Shown here in pieces: positions 38,064-47,563 of a stretch of 64,000 nt of DNA. The notes below the pieces were generated by a model, which did not search any database, was not told the DNA's origin, and saw only the letters and a program-made list of their open reading frames with translations. Within the stretch, counting starts at the first letter, position 1; each line of letters opens with the position of its first letter. The stretch is from Pseudovirgaria hyperparasitica (taxonomy: Eukaryota > Ascomycota > Dothideomycetes > Acrospermales > Acrospermaceae), in contig NW_022985559.1 of NCBI RefSeq assembly GCF_010093815.1, forward strand, positions 1,490,695 through 1,554,694. Reading direction: 5' to 3'. A program made the position numbers and the translations under genes.

Positions 38064-38129
38064 ATGGCTCAAAGACCACAGTTCGGCGCCGCGACTATCT
38101 GGACCTCAAGACAGCTATCGACTCGATAG
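38064..38129 (+). CDS. Upstream ORF in the THI5 leader (21 codons)
   Basis: ATG at 38064 opens a 21-residue frame (MAQRPQFGAATIWTSRQLST plus R) that ends at TAG 38127-38129, four bases before the riboswitch P1 helix. In Neurospora NMT1 the TPP riboswitch acts through splicing that keeps or removes upstream ORFs; this one is placed to do the same. It is unlikely to be a functional peptide. That it is in the mature leader is inference. Confidence 0.55.
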   Translation: MAQRPQFGAATIWTSRQLSTR

Positions 38130-38132
38130 AAG

Positions 38133-38314
38133 AGAGCATGGCGGGTGTCCCCGTCCGCACTACCACACACCATCCGCAGCCCCCCCCCCTTTCACAATCC
38201 ACACTGCTTGTGAGATGGGCTGTTGATGGCTGGGTGGTCAGGTCGTGGGCGCGGGTTCTGAGAATATACCGCTCGAACTTGAGTCAAGATAATGCTTGCG
38301 CAAGAACATGCTCT
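38133..38314 (+). promoter_or_regulatory. TPP riboswitch (THI element) in the THI5 leader
   Basis: Thiamine-pyrophosphate aptamer. P1 closes AGAGCATG (38133-38140) on CATGCTCT (38307-38314), a perfect 8-bp match. The 5' strand continues GCGGGTGTCC. The conserved pyrimidine-sensor loop CTGAGA is at 38258-38263, and the pyrophosphate-sensor half reads CTTGAGTCAAGATAATGC then TTGCGCAAGAA, close to the canonical CCTGATCTGGATAATGCCAGCG pattern split over P4/P5. The P3 arm is long, as in fungal THI elements. A likely 3' splice site (CTTGTAG, 38365) lies between the aptamer and the THI5 ATG at 38383, so control of splicing is expected. Confidence 0.92.
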
Positions 38315-38382
38315 TTTCCCCTTTTCTCCCGAGGTAGTGTGCGCTTGGCTTACGGCTGGCTTGTAGGAGAGAGAAGACTATC

Positions 38383-39620
38383 ATGGCCACGGACAAGATC
38401 ACCTTCTTGACAAACTGGTACTGTGGAACTGTGGTGCAATGTGCGGGCTGTGGGAGGTGTATGCTGATATGTAGGCTAGGCATGCGACGCCGTACCACGC
38501 CCCGCTGTACCTCGCGCAGAAGCTCGGGTATTTCGCCGACGAGGGCATCAAGGTTGCCATCCTGGAACCCAACGATCCGAGCGGTACGTATGTGTGCTGA
38601 AGTGATATTTGGCGTGATGACGGCAGGGGCAGTTGCTGATGTTGCTATAGATGTCACCGAGATCATCGGCTCCGGCAAGGTCGACATGGGCTTCAAAGCC
38701 ATGATCCACACGCTCGCGGCCAAAGCACGCGATTTCCCCGTCACGTCCATCGGCTCCCTGCTCGACGAGCCCTTCACCGGCGTCGTCTATCTCAAGGACT
38801 CGGGCGTCACGACCGACTTTCGCTCGCTGAAGGGCAAGCGGATCGGCTACGTCGGCGAGTTCGGCAAGATCCAGATCGACGAGTTGACCAAGTACTACGG
38901 CATGAAGCCGGACGACTACACGGCCGTGCGGTGCGGCATGAATGTCAGCAAGGCCATCATCCAGGGCGAGATCGACGCCGGGATTGGTCTCGAAAATGTG
39001 CAGATGGTTGAGCTAGAGGAATGGTTGAAGGGCCAAGGAAGACCGGCAGACGACGTGCAGATGCTTCGTATCGACGAGCTGGCCGAGCTGGGCTGCTGCT
39101 GCTTCTGCTCGATCCTCTACATCGGTGAGTATCCCATCCCTTACAAGCCCCCCCCCCAGTACATGAACCACACAAACTAAGCAATCCACCCCCCCCTCCA
39201 GCCAACGACGCCTTCATCGCCGCCAACCCAACCAAAATCAAGTCCTTCCTGCGCGCCGTCAAGCGTGCGACAGACTACACCCTCGCATCCCCCGCCGAGG
39301 CATTCGCGCAATACATCGCCATCAAACCAACCATGGACACGCCCGTCAACCACAAGATCTTTGAGCGCTCGTACGCGTACCTGTCCGCCGACCTCAAGAA
39401 CGTGCAGCGCGACTGGGACAAGGTGACGCGGTACGGCAAGCGGCTCGGGGTCTTGGACGCCGCGTTTGTGCCCAACTACACCAACGAGTATCTCGGCTGG
39501 GTGGTGGAGGAGGAGAGTGCGGATCCGATGGGTGATCAGCGGCGGATGGTGGAGTTGCAGAAGGATGTTGCGTGTAGGGGTGGGTTCAGGAGGCTTCAGC
39601 TAGGTCGTGTTGCTGGTTAA
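38383..39620 (+). CDS. THI5: HMP-P synthase (pyrimidine precursor of thiamine), THI5/NMT1
   Basis: Single-turnover enzyme that makes 4-amino-5-hydroxymethyl-2-methylpyrimidine phosphate from PLP and one of its own histidines; cytosolic, thiamine biosynthesis. Exons start [12 protein letters not shown], then introns 38418-38479, 38584-38650 and 39125-39201. Key motifs are intact: [13 protein letters not shown], the PLP lysine and donor histidine in [33 protein letters not shown], and the iron-binding CCCFC in [14 protein letters not shown]-terminal [11 protein letters not shown]. About 340 residues, as in relatives. Regulated by the TPP riboswitch immediately upstream. The codon composition switches to G-rich near 39410. 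Confidence 0.95.
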
Positions 39621-40611
39621 GGGGGGGATGTGTGCGATGGGGGTTGTTGGGTGGATGGATGGGATATGCTGTGTGCGCTCACTGTAGTCTCTCTTTAACG
39701 CTCTGGTAGAAGTATGAGTAACGTGGATGGAGAATAAAAGACCGATTAATCGCGAGGATCTGCGTACCAATAATTCAGTCCAACGCACAGCTCGTCCTCT
39801 CCTCCCATAAAGCTCTCTTAGAATCCACAAAGAAATAACACACCCATACCTCAAGCCCCAGAATCAGATATAAGTCGTTAAGAACGAGAGCGATACATAG
39901 TTCAGCAAGGGAAAGGGAGTTATAAGTAGCACAACGGGAGATATGAGTTAGTTCCAGGTAACTTTCCAGATTCATAGATATGGCACTGATTCGGTCTTGT
40001 GTGTTTAGTGTAGTATAGTAAGAGTGTGGTAGTTGGTTTGGTTCTGGTTCGATTCACCATCTTATTTAACATTTTCTTCTTCTTCTGAAGGTCGTTGGAC
40101 CGAGATATTTACATCGGAGTCTAGCCAAGAGCTCATGTCACCCGTCCATCATGTCTCGGAAACAGTTAGCGTCCAGGCTGCTGAAGAATTGGGTAGGCAA
40201 ATCTCCAAAGAGGGACGGCGTTGTGTTGGAAGCGGTGCGGGCTGTAGCGGTTCGTTACCCCTGTGTTCAATTCCGCTTGACGGCGCCGGAGAGGCTTTTC
40301 GCTCGGTTGTTGGCGAGTTGTGACAGTTGGCCTGAGCCTAACAGAGATCGAAGCAGACGTTAGTCTTGTGGGTGAGAGGTTTTCCACGCCAGATGGACTA
40401 TGTGTCGACATTTCCAAGACAGCCATATATGCGGGACAGATTCCTGGGACGGTATGTTAGGACGGATGCCGTGACTATGTCATGTCCTTTTGTGCGTCGA
40501 CTGATCCTATGTAACTCCCGGGAATGCTGCAAGTTCGTTATTCGTGATTCGTCAAGCGTTTCTATTTTTTTTTTTGAACGACTGCTTGTCGGTGCTGGAC
40601 ATGCAGGACGT
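39621..40611. other. Intergenic between THI5 and BUB2 (convergent)
   Basis: 991 bp. Open frames at 40033-40363 on the plus strand reach 70-96 codons but show no domain, and I cannot support them. Contains an 11-base T run at 40565-40575, which is an A tract on the BUB2 mRNA strand 37 bases past its stop codon. Confidence 0.4.
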
Positions 40612-41741
40612 TCATTTGGCATGGTTGACGATCTGATGGTATATGTCATCGGGTATCTTCGGCGCAAAGGACGTCGCTATCTGTATGATGCGACTCGCTT
40701 GAAGTGGAGGAAGAGCGCGGAGGATCTGGTTCGGACTGCTCGGAAGCACGTCAGGTTAACCCTCCCACAACCTGGTAGAGCACTCACCTGGGATTGTCCA
40801 GCAGCTGGTCCCGAATGAGCACCAACTGCGCAACAATACACAGAATATTCAGATGCGGCCCATACGCAAACAGAAAGTCCCACAACTGCAACACCTCCGG
40901 CAACGGCGGCGTACACGCACACATCGTCAGCACCGACGCAAACGCATAGATCTCCGCATGCATCCCCTTACTCGCCAGATGCTCCGCCAGCCGCGGATCC
41001 ACAATCTCCAGCACGGAATCCACCAGCCTCAACCCACGATGCACCCCATCCATCGAGCCCCTCACATAGCCCGGACACTCATACGTAATCAGCCGCTCAA
41101 ACGCCGCAAACGCCTCCGTCTCGCTGCGCGCCGCATACAGAAACGGCGCCGCGAGCACATTCATCCCCTGCACATACCCGACCTGCCCGCTGCCGTCGGT
41201 CCGACTACTTGAGGCGTCCGTCTGCCGCGCCGAGAACACGTTCGACGGCCTGCTCTCCGGACTGCCTGCGCCGCCCTCGGACAGCGTCGGCGGGCTCTGC
41301 CACCCGTTTATGCGCGCCTCGTGCGCGTCGTGCAGCCGCCATGCTACGGCGTTGAGGACCCGCGTCAGGCTGTTCTCTGTCACGCGCCGCCGGAACAGCG
41401 GGTCCGTGGCCAGGGTGCGGAAGGTGTCGTTGCGGATTTTGGCGTAGGCTGGGGATGCGCCCTGGCGCACGAGGTCGAGGTAGGCGGAGGTTTGGAGCGG
41501 AGGGACGGAGAGGAGGATCAGCCAGATGTAGACTCGCAGCTCGGACTGCTCAGGGTGGTATAAGTTAGTGTTGGGGGGTTGGTTTGGTTGTGGTTTTGGA
41601 GGGGATTTGTCTGTTACGCACCATGCCATCGCTGTTTCCGGGTATGCCCTGTGTGAGGATCGTGTAGCGCAGGTCGTCGAGGCCGCGTTGGAGGTCGTCG
41701 GACGGTGGGCCCTTGAGGAGAAGTACGTCGAGGTTCGTCAT
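40612..41741 (-). CDS. BUB2: Bub2-type TBC-domain GTPase-activating protein
   Basis: GAP for the Tem1/Spg1 GTPase that, with Bfa1/Byr4, restrains mitotic exit or septation until the spindle is positioned. Three exons. First exon, ATG at 41741: MTNLDVLLLKGPPSDDLQRG, ending at GNSDGM. Second: SELRVYIWLILLSVPPLQ through QVGYVQGMNVLAAPFLY (TBC signature with the glutamine-finger YVQGMN), ITYECPGYVRGSMDGVHRGL and LQLWDFLFAYGPHLNILC. Third, after an intron at about 40736-40785: PNQILRALPPLQASRIIQIA to the stop at 40612. The arginine-finger region has diverged around a short Ser/Gly insert (PSNVFSARQTDASSS). About 340 residues, typical. The Bub2 assignment is strong because of the conserved C-terminal half. 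Confidence 0.92.
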
Positions 41742-42045
41742 GGTGCGGTGTATTTGGGGGTTGATTGCGATGTTGTGAGGCTGTCGTGGTCAAGATGGAT
41801 ATGCGATAGAGCGGTTGCTGTGTGGGGCGTGCGCGTGTGGCTGGTGATTTCTGTGAGTGGCTGGAGGACGCGCCGAGAGCAGGGAACGCGTGCCAGGTAC
41901 GCGTCGCCCATGCAGCAGTCTGCAATTTATATGCTGCGTGACAAAACTATATAATTATTTATTATCTATATATCTCGTCTATCTTATTACGCTCTCTATT
42001 GCCATCACAAGGGTAGGACTTCTTCCTTACCAACATGCCCACCCA
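41742..42045. other. BUB2 promoter / 3' flank of the MBOAT gene
   Basis: 304 bp, with an AT-rich patch at 41940-41990. No gene; the two flanking genes are tandem on the minus strand. Confidence 0.45.
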
Positions 42046-43309
42046 TCAGGAAACCATTGACATCCCTCGCGAATACATGGAGAACAGGTAGTGCTGTATC
42101 GACAAGCCATACCACACTATGACCCACGCATAGCCCACCGTTCGCCAAAAGGTGGCATGCTGCGTGCCAAAGATCTTCTTGCCGAACAAGATGACATGGT
42201 CCTCGACAAAGATGGCGATGGCTTGCGCGAAGAACCACGCGAAATCGCCGTTATCCTGAAAGGTACGCATCGTGAGCATGGCGCCGAAGCTATGTACACA
42301 GGCGCTGACAAAGAATGCGACGAACAGCTTGAGGTACCTGGAGCCAAAAGTGCCGCGCGCAAGGTGGAAAACGTCATGGGCAAGGTAATTGCCTGGTGCC
42401 GTACAGAGCTGCATGTGGTGTCAGAGAAGCCTTATATGTATTTGTCGTTCTGGAGCTTACCCTGCGGAGAAGACCATGCCATACCTCGCCCCAGCACTTG
42501 CGGACCGTGTACATTTGCGTGGCGTCGCCGCCGGCGGGCGGGACGGTGTGGACTGGGGAGCCAAGTGCGAGAGCAACGACGGCGGTGAGGGCAAAGCATG
42601 CTTCGATGCCGGCATAGCCGCTGAGGATGAATAGCCATGCAAACAACATGCCTTCTAGCCAGCCCGGACGCGTGAGCACATCAGATCTCGGGTGCCCGTG
42701 ATTGTCGTAGTAGGTGGTGTACGACGTCTGGGCGAAAACGAACTTGATAGCCACAATCACACCGACAAAGTACAGCATTCGGAGGACTTTCCGCAGTATA
42801 GCCCAGCTATCATTGTAAGTCGTGATACGTAAAAGACGTGTATCTTGCCCTTCTTACCTACGCGGAAGATCTGGCGCATATCCCTTTGGCATCTTTGCAA
42901 TCTGACTGGAATACCCCAACAAGCGCGGATTGGCGGTAAGCCGGCCAGCCCATTTCAATCTCGCCATGAAATTCCTCGGAACATCTCCTCTCACACCCTT
43001 CGTGCCACTTTTCTCCGTGCTCTTTGCGTCGATGCGCCGCCATTGCTCGCGGTCGGAATTGCCCATCACAACCCAGTCGAGCCAGATCCAAGGAAACATC
43101 ATAAGGTAGCTGTTGAGTGAGTACTCCTCGCCGTACGCACGTGGATCGCGAAGTAGCGACTTGGACAGAACCCATGTCATTAGCGGGAGCGTGATACTGA
43201 TGGCAAGACTTCGCGGTCGGATCGCAAGGCCGAGCACGCAGATGACGTGCACCAACAGGGGCTGGGCGGCCTGCACGAAAGTGCTCACAGTTTTTAGATG
43301 AGAATCCAT
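42046..43309 (-). CDS. Wax-synthase-like MBOAT O-acyltransferase
   Basis: Predicted multi-pass membrane acyltransferase (wax synthase / Tri7 type) of about 395 residues. Three exons: MDSHLKTVSTFVQAAQPLLV (ATG at 43309) to DLPRR; an exon with MLYFVGVIVAIKFVFAQ and the family motif CWGEVWHGLLRR; and a last exon LCTAPGNYLAHDVFHLARG with the presumed catalytic His in SACVHSFGAMLTM, ending GMSMVS. Introns at about 42419-42468 and 42808-42855. Hydrophobic helices run through all three exons. Substrates could be a fatty acyl-CoA and an alcohol or a secondary-metabolite hydroxyl; the sequence cannot decide. No metabolite cluster surrounds it. Confidence 0.82.
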
Positions 43310-44008
43310 TCTCAAGTCGTCCTTGGGCCTGGGCACTGTTGCATATGGTGAAGAAGAAGAAGAGAGGTCTGAGTTGCACGGCGGGCCATGTTGAATTTAG
43401 TATATCACAACTTCTGGTGGTCTGAAAACTTGACCGAAATTTCACCGTTGTTGGGAAATTTCAGCAAGCCCCAGAGCTGTCTATACGAGGCTTATACTGT
43501 GTACGCATTGGGATATGCATGTAAAACTGTAATTACTGGGCTGATGCATTCATGGACAGATGAGTTACCACGCGATCATGGATCAACCTGCGGGGTTGTA
43601 GGGCTATGCCGGGATATCCATGGCTCCTCCGTACACCTTCCACCTTCCGGGATCCCTTCCGGAACACCCGTCGGACCCGATCATTCGCTGATATTTGGAA
43701 CTCAAGGTCCTCAACTCATTGACCGAAATGTCTAGACCTCTTCCTCTCACAGTATATTCGTTACGTAGCCTTATCCTACAGTCGACTAACTACGGTGGTT
43801 GCTTCTACAAGGACCACTGCCGGTTTATTCCGTCCAAGAGAACGTAAATTTTGAACACATCCTGCTGCTGTCCTCGTTTGCATCCAGCACTAAATATATC
43901 GATGTGACGCCGAGACCGATGCCCGACTCCAAGTCTACGCCACCTAGCATCGACAACATGCGGATGAATGGGGGCGGAAGGAAGTTCATTGCTTAACTAG
44001 TAGTCTTA
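43310..44008. other. Gene-poor spacer left of the MITE
   Basis: Open frames to 115 codons (43388-43735) without domains or splice logic. I regard them as chance. It holds the promoter of the MBOAT gene at its left end. Confidence 0.4.
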
Positions 44009-44395
44009 AGGGATGTTTGAAATCTCAGGTCGACTTTTGACTTCGAAAATAACCGTATTCACAAGTGTATAGACGCCGTCCGGACGCCACCCAGTCAAAG
44101 AAATTTATTGGATTTGATGAATTTTAGGCGAACTTAAATCGTCGACAGATAAAAAATACTAAACCCCTATAAAGATATCGATTTTAACTTATAATCACGC
44201 CTAAAATGGGTGGGTTTAGCGACCCCAAATCGGAGCCTTATTCCTTTAGCTCCACACCATCTCATAATCCCAGTTATTAGCTCGAATTCCAAGCTGAGGG
44301 TGGGGGTGGGATGAGATTCAAAGGCAGAATATGGGGTGATCGGGGGTTTAAAAAAATGTTAAGAGTGACCTTTACCGAAGATTTCAAACACCCCC
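44009..44395. mobile_element. Probable MITE (387 bp) with 17-bp terminal inverted repeats
   Basis: Left end AGGGATGTTTGAAATCT (44009-44025) is inverted at the right as AGATTTCAAACACCCCC (44379-44395); 15 of 17 bases match. TA dinucleotides flank both ends (44007-44008 and 44396-44397), fitting a TA target duplication as in Tc1/mariner-like or PIF/Harbinger-like elements. The element is AT-rich and non-coding. An inner inverted pair, ATTTTAGGCG near 44122 and CGCCTAAAAT near 44196, would fold the middle. No second copy was seen in this window, so mobility is inferred from structure only. Confidence 0.72.
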
Positions 44396-45944
44396 TAAAG
44401 GAACGTCTTCTATCGTAATATTCATCTTTACCATAGCATCAGCAACCACCAGCCAGCACCCTACCCTCCAACACAAAAACTGCGCATCCTTCGGCGTAAC
44501 CTCCGGGATCGACCTCGCAGACTTCACCGTCATAGGCCGCAGCACCGAACCGGGCAACTGGGTCGTATAAACCCTCAGCCTCTCCACCGGCGCAACAGCC
44601 GCAACCTTCATCCAGGCCGACCTCATGAGTCACCACCCACCATCGCAGGCGCCCTCGCCGCTGCACAACACGCCCAAGCATGCATGGAGGCCCATCCCCG
44701 CTGCTCCTGGACGCTTTGGATGCCCTGGCTGGCTAGGGGCGACGGCAGCGACGGCGGCAACGGCGGAGGCATTGTGCCTGTCGCGGGCCGAGAACCGGTT
44801 CGTGAGACTACCTAAAGTCATTGCCGCTTTTCATGCCCGAGATGCACCTGTATCTATCTACTATCTATAAGCTATAGTATAGTATATCAAGTACCTATTA
44901 AGTATGATAATTAATATTTAATCTACTACTATTAAACGTCAAAGACTAAAATGTTATTTTATAGAGTTCTATTACTTTGATAAGGTGCTACGTTTGATAC
45001 TAGTATTGTTCTATCATGAGCAGCATGGACCCTATACCGAACCGCCAGGGTTCATGCAGCACAGCCTCGACAATCTCCACCACGAGCACACACGGTTCGG
45101 ATTCTGGAATGCACTGATGAGCGAGCATGATCTGGGGTTTATGTACGTGCAGGAAGCGGGTGGCGCATTGTTGCGATGGCGATGCTGGGTACGAGGACAA
45201 AGGTTGTAACTTATGGGGGATCCCGGGTTATCGGGCGGTTTGGCACGACGCCGGAAGTGGCGGGCGCGGAATGTGATTGGGTATGTGCTGATGCCGGAGG
45301 TGTTGGAGAAGGATCGGTTTGGGTTTTATGTGGGATGTTTAGTCGGCTGGGTATGGATATGGATTCACAGAGTTATCAGATACAAACTCTATCAAAGTGA
45401 TGCCTGAGGCACAAATAATCACGCCGAAGGTTACATTTCCTCCGAGGTCCCCTATCCAGACATCCACAGCCTTTTGCAACATCTTACACCTCCCTTCGTG
45501 CTAAGACAACATCAACATGCTTTCAGTCCGTATTCAATCAACACACAATATGCTGAGCATCGTCTCCACTCCGCTGCTACTGTACGAGTGCCAGCTAGCC
45601 CCACAACATTACTAATATGAAAGACGGAGAACGACGGGTGTAACCGCAACAATTTTCGTGTCCAGCAATGTCGTCGTCGACAGCACACATCAACGCAAAC
45701 AACGCCTTCACGGTACCATGTCAGTAAGGATCGCCTCACTGCAAACATATCTGCGTACGTCAATCAATCAATCAATCCACACAAGTCTACTCTTCCGACA
45801 TATCATGATTATCATCTGACATCTCTCCCCCCCCCCAAAGGCCTCCCAACGACAGCATCATCCCATCTCCCCCACCTCCTCACCCCTCTCCGACCACCCC
45901 TTTTCCCGCAACGAAGAACCCTCACAAACACCACATCCCGCACA
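44396..45944. other. Orphan coding-like stretch, gene not resolved
   Basis: 44440-44870 and 44985-45404 have higher GC and open frames (for example YHEQHGPYTEPPGFMQHSLD at 44985-45209 and NVIGYVLMPEVLEKDRFGFY at 45213-45407, in a shifted frame) separated by an AT-rich gap at 44870-44985. The fragments look like protein-coding sequence with frame breaks or unrecognised introns. I do not recognise the family. Right of 45410 is intergenic, with (CAAT)n at about 45761-45775 and a C10 tract at about 45828. Confidence 0.35.
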
Positions 45945-47117
45945 ATGGCCTCAATGTACGCCCACGCAAACGCACACTCAAACTCAAACACAAACACAAA
46001 CACCCCTAAGCCCCCCAACGACACCACTCCCTCCAGCCCCGGCCAAACCGCATGGTCCACCCCCGGCCGCGCCGCCCGCGATTTCCGCAGCGACACAATC
46101 ACCACCCCAACAGCCTCCATGCTCTCCGCCATCACACACACCACCCTCCTCGACGACTGCTACGTCGAAGACCCAACCACCAACGAGCTCGAGGCCCTCT
46201 GCGCCCGCCTCACAGCCCATGAATCCGCCCTCTTCGTCCTCAGCGGCACAATGGGCAACCAAGTCGCCCTCCGCACCCACCTCGGCGCCCCGCCCCACGC
46301 CGTCCTCCTCGACGCCCGCTCCCACATCATGGTCCACGAAGCCGGCGGTCTCGCCAGCCTCAGCGGCGCCCTCGCCCAGACCGTCCTCCCCGCAAACTCC
46401 CACCACCTCACCCTCCCCGACATCACCCGCCACGCCGTCCTCACCGACGACATCCACTCCTGCCCCACACGGATCATCTGTCTCGAAAACACCCTCCACG
46501 GCACCGTCATGCCCCTCGCCGAAGTCCAGCGCATCACCGCCTGGGCCCACGCCCACGGCATCCTCGTCCATCTCGACGGCGCCCGGCTCTGGGAGGCCGT
46601 CGCCAGCGGCGCAGGCACACTCGCCGAGTACGCGTCTGCCGTCGACAGCGTGAGTCTGTGCTTTAGCAAGGGCCTTGGGGCGCCGATCGGCAGCATGCTA
46701 GTCGGCAACAAGGCGTTCATCAAGCGCGCGCGCTGGATCCGGAAGTGTTTCGGCGGGGGCACGAGGATGTCGGGGGTGTTGACGGCGGCGGCGCGGAGCG
46801 CGATCGAGGACACGTTTCTTGGCGGGCGGTTGGAGGGGAGTCATCGGAATGCGCGGCGGGTGGCGGAGGTGTGGCGCGGGTTGGGGGGCAAGCTGGTGTA
46901 TCCGGTTGAGACGAATATGGTTTGGCTGGATCTGGAGGCGCATGGGATTGCGGTGGAGCGGTTTGTCGAGGCTGCGGGACGGCGGGGGTTGGTTGTTATG
47001 GGGGGCCGGCTTGTTGTGCATTATCAGATTTGTGAGGATGCGCTTGTGCAGCTTGAGGGGGTGCTTAGGGGGCTGTTGGCCGGGGAGGAGGGCGTTGATG
47101 GCGGCGCGGAAGCATGA
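45945..47117 (+). CDS. GLY1: L-threonine aldolase (low-specificity, GLY1 type)
   Basis: PLP enzyme splitting L-threonine (or allo-threonine) to glycine and acetaldehyde. Single exon of 390 codons. After a low-complexity Asn/Thr head (residues 1-35) the fold starts at DFRSDTITTPTASML; then DDCYVEDPTTNELE, VLSGTMGNQVALRTHLGAP, HIMVHEAGGLASLSGA, ICLENTLHGTVMP, VHLDGARLWEAVASG and the Schiff-base lysine in SLCFSKGLGAPIGS. The C-terminal domain ends at LVVHYQICEDALVQLEG. All PLP contacts look present. ATG at 45945 gives the extended head; a later ATG at 45954 is also possible. Coding strand C-rich to about 46640, then G-rich. Confidence 0.93.
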   Translation: MASMYAHANAHSNSNTNTNTPKPPNDTTPSSPGQTAWSTPGRAARDFRSDTITTPTASMLSAITHTTLLDDCYVEDPTTNELEALCARLTAHESALFVLSGTMGNQVALRTHLGAPPHAVLLDARSHIMVHEAGGLASLSGALAQTVLPANSHHLTLPDITRHAVLTDDIHSCPTRIICLENTLHGTVMPLAEVQRITAWAHAHGILVHLDGARLWEAVASGAGTLAEYASAVDSVSLCFSKGLGAPIGSMLVGNKAFIKRARWIRKCFGGGTRMSGVLTAAARSAIEDTFLGGRLEGSHRNARRVAEVWRGLGGKLVYPVETNMVWLDLEAHGIAVERFVEAAGRRGLVVMGGRLVVHYQICEDALVQLEGVLRGLLAGEEGVDGGAEA

Positions 47118-47563
47118 AGCAGGGGACGCTCTGCCGCTCAAAAACAGAATTGGGTTAGACAGTCGTGTTTTCATGCATTTTATAGACGATTCTGAGCGGT
47201 TTGCGCCTTTCATGGTTGTCCTTATCCTGTCGCTTCACTGAACTGAACTGAAATGACTGTGTTGGCAAAATGACTTGGCAGAACCCCCTTTTAAACGTAT
47301 ACATCCCATCTATAAAGAACAGAGGGAGACGATTGTGATTTGCTCACGGCTTGACTTCTTTGTTTTGTGTAAGAAAAAGAATGCATCATTATACTGGTGT
47401 GTGATGATTTCTCCTTCACAAGCAATACTACTGTCTTTTATCTTTCAATTTCTCAAACGACGCGAAGGAACAACGATACTAGAGCAGGTAATAAACAATC
47501 TGCACACCACTTATCACAACACGATACATACCAATCCAGACCTACCAACACGCTCCTCCCTCA
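47118..47563. other. Convergent 3' flanks of GLY1 and the S9 peptidase gene
   Basis: 446 bp between the two stop codons. The region is AT-rich around 47330-47480 and contains no supportable gene. Confidence 0.5.

Noticed and set aside
40045-40057. GGTTCGATTCACC, resembling a tRNA T-loop
   Set aside because: No acceptor, D or anticodon stems can be drawn around it. I found no convincing tRNA anywhere in the window.
40033-40363. Possible small plus-strand gene right of THI5
   Set aside because: Overlapping frames of 70-96 codons, no domain, no splice logic and no codon bias distinguishable from chance.
45984-46813. Antisense frames of 195-217 codons over the threonine aldolase gene
   Set aside because: High-GC shadow frames with no family match; the sense frame carries every PLP motif.
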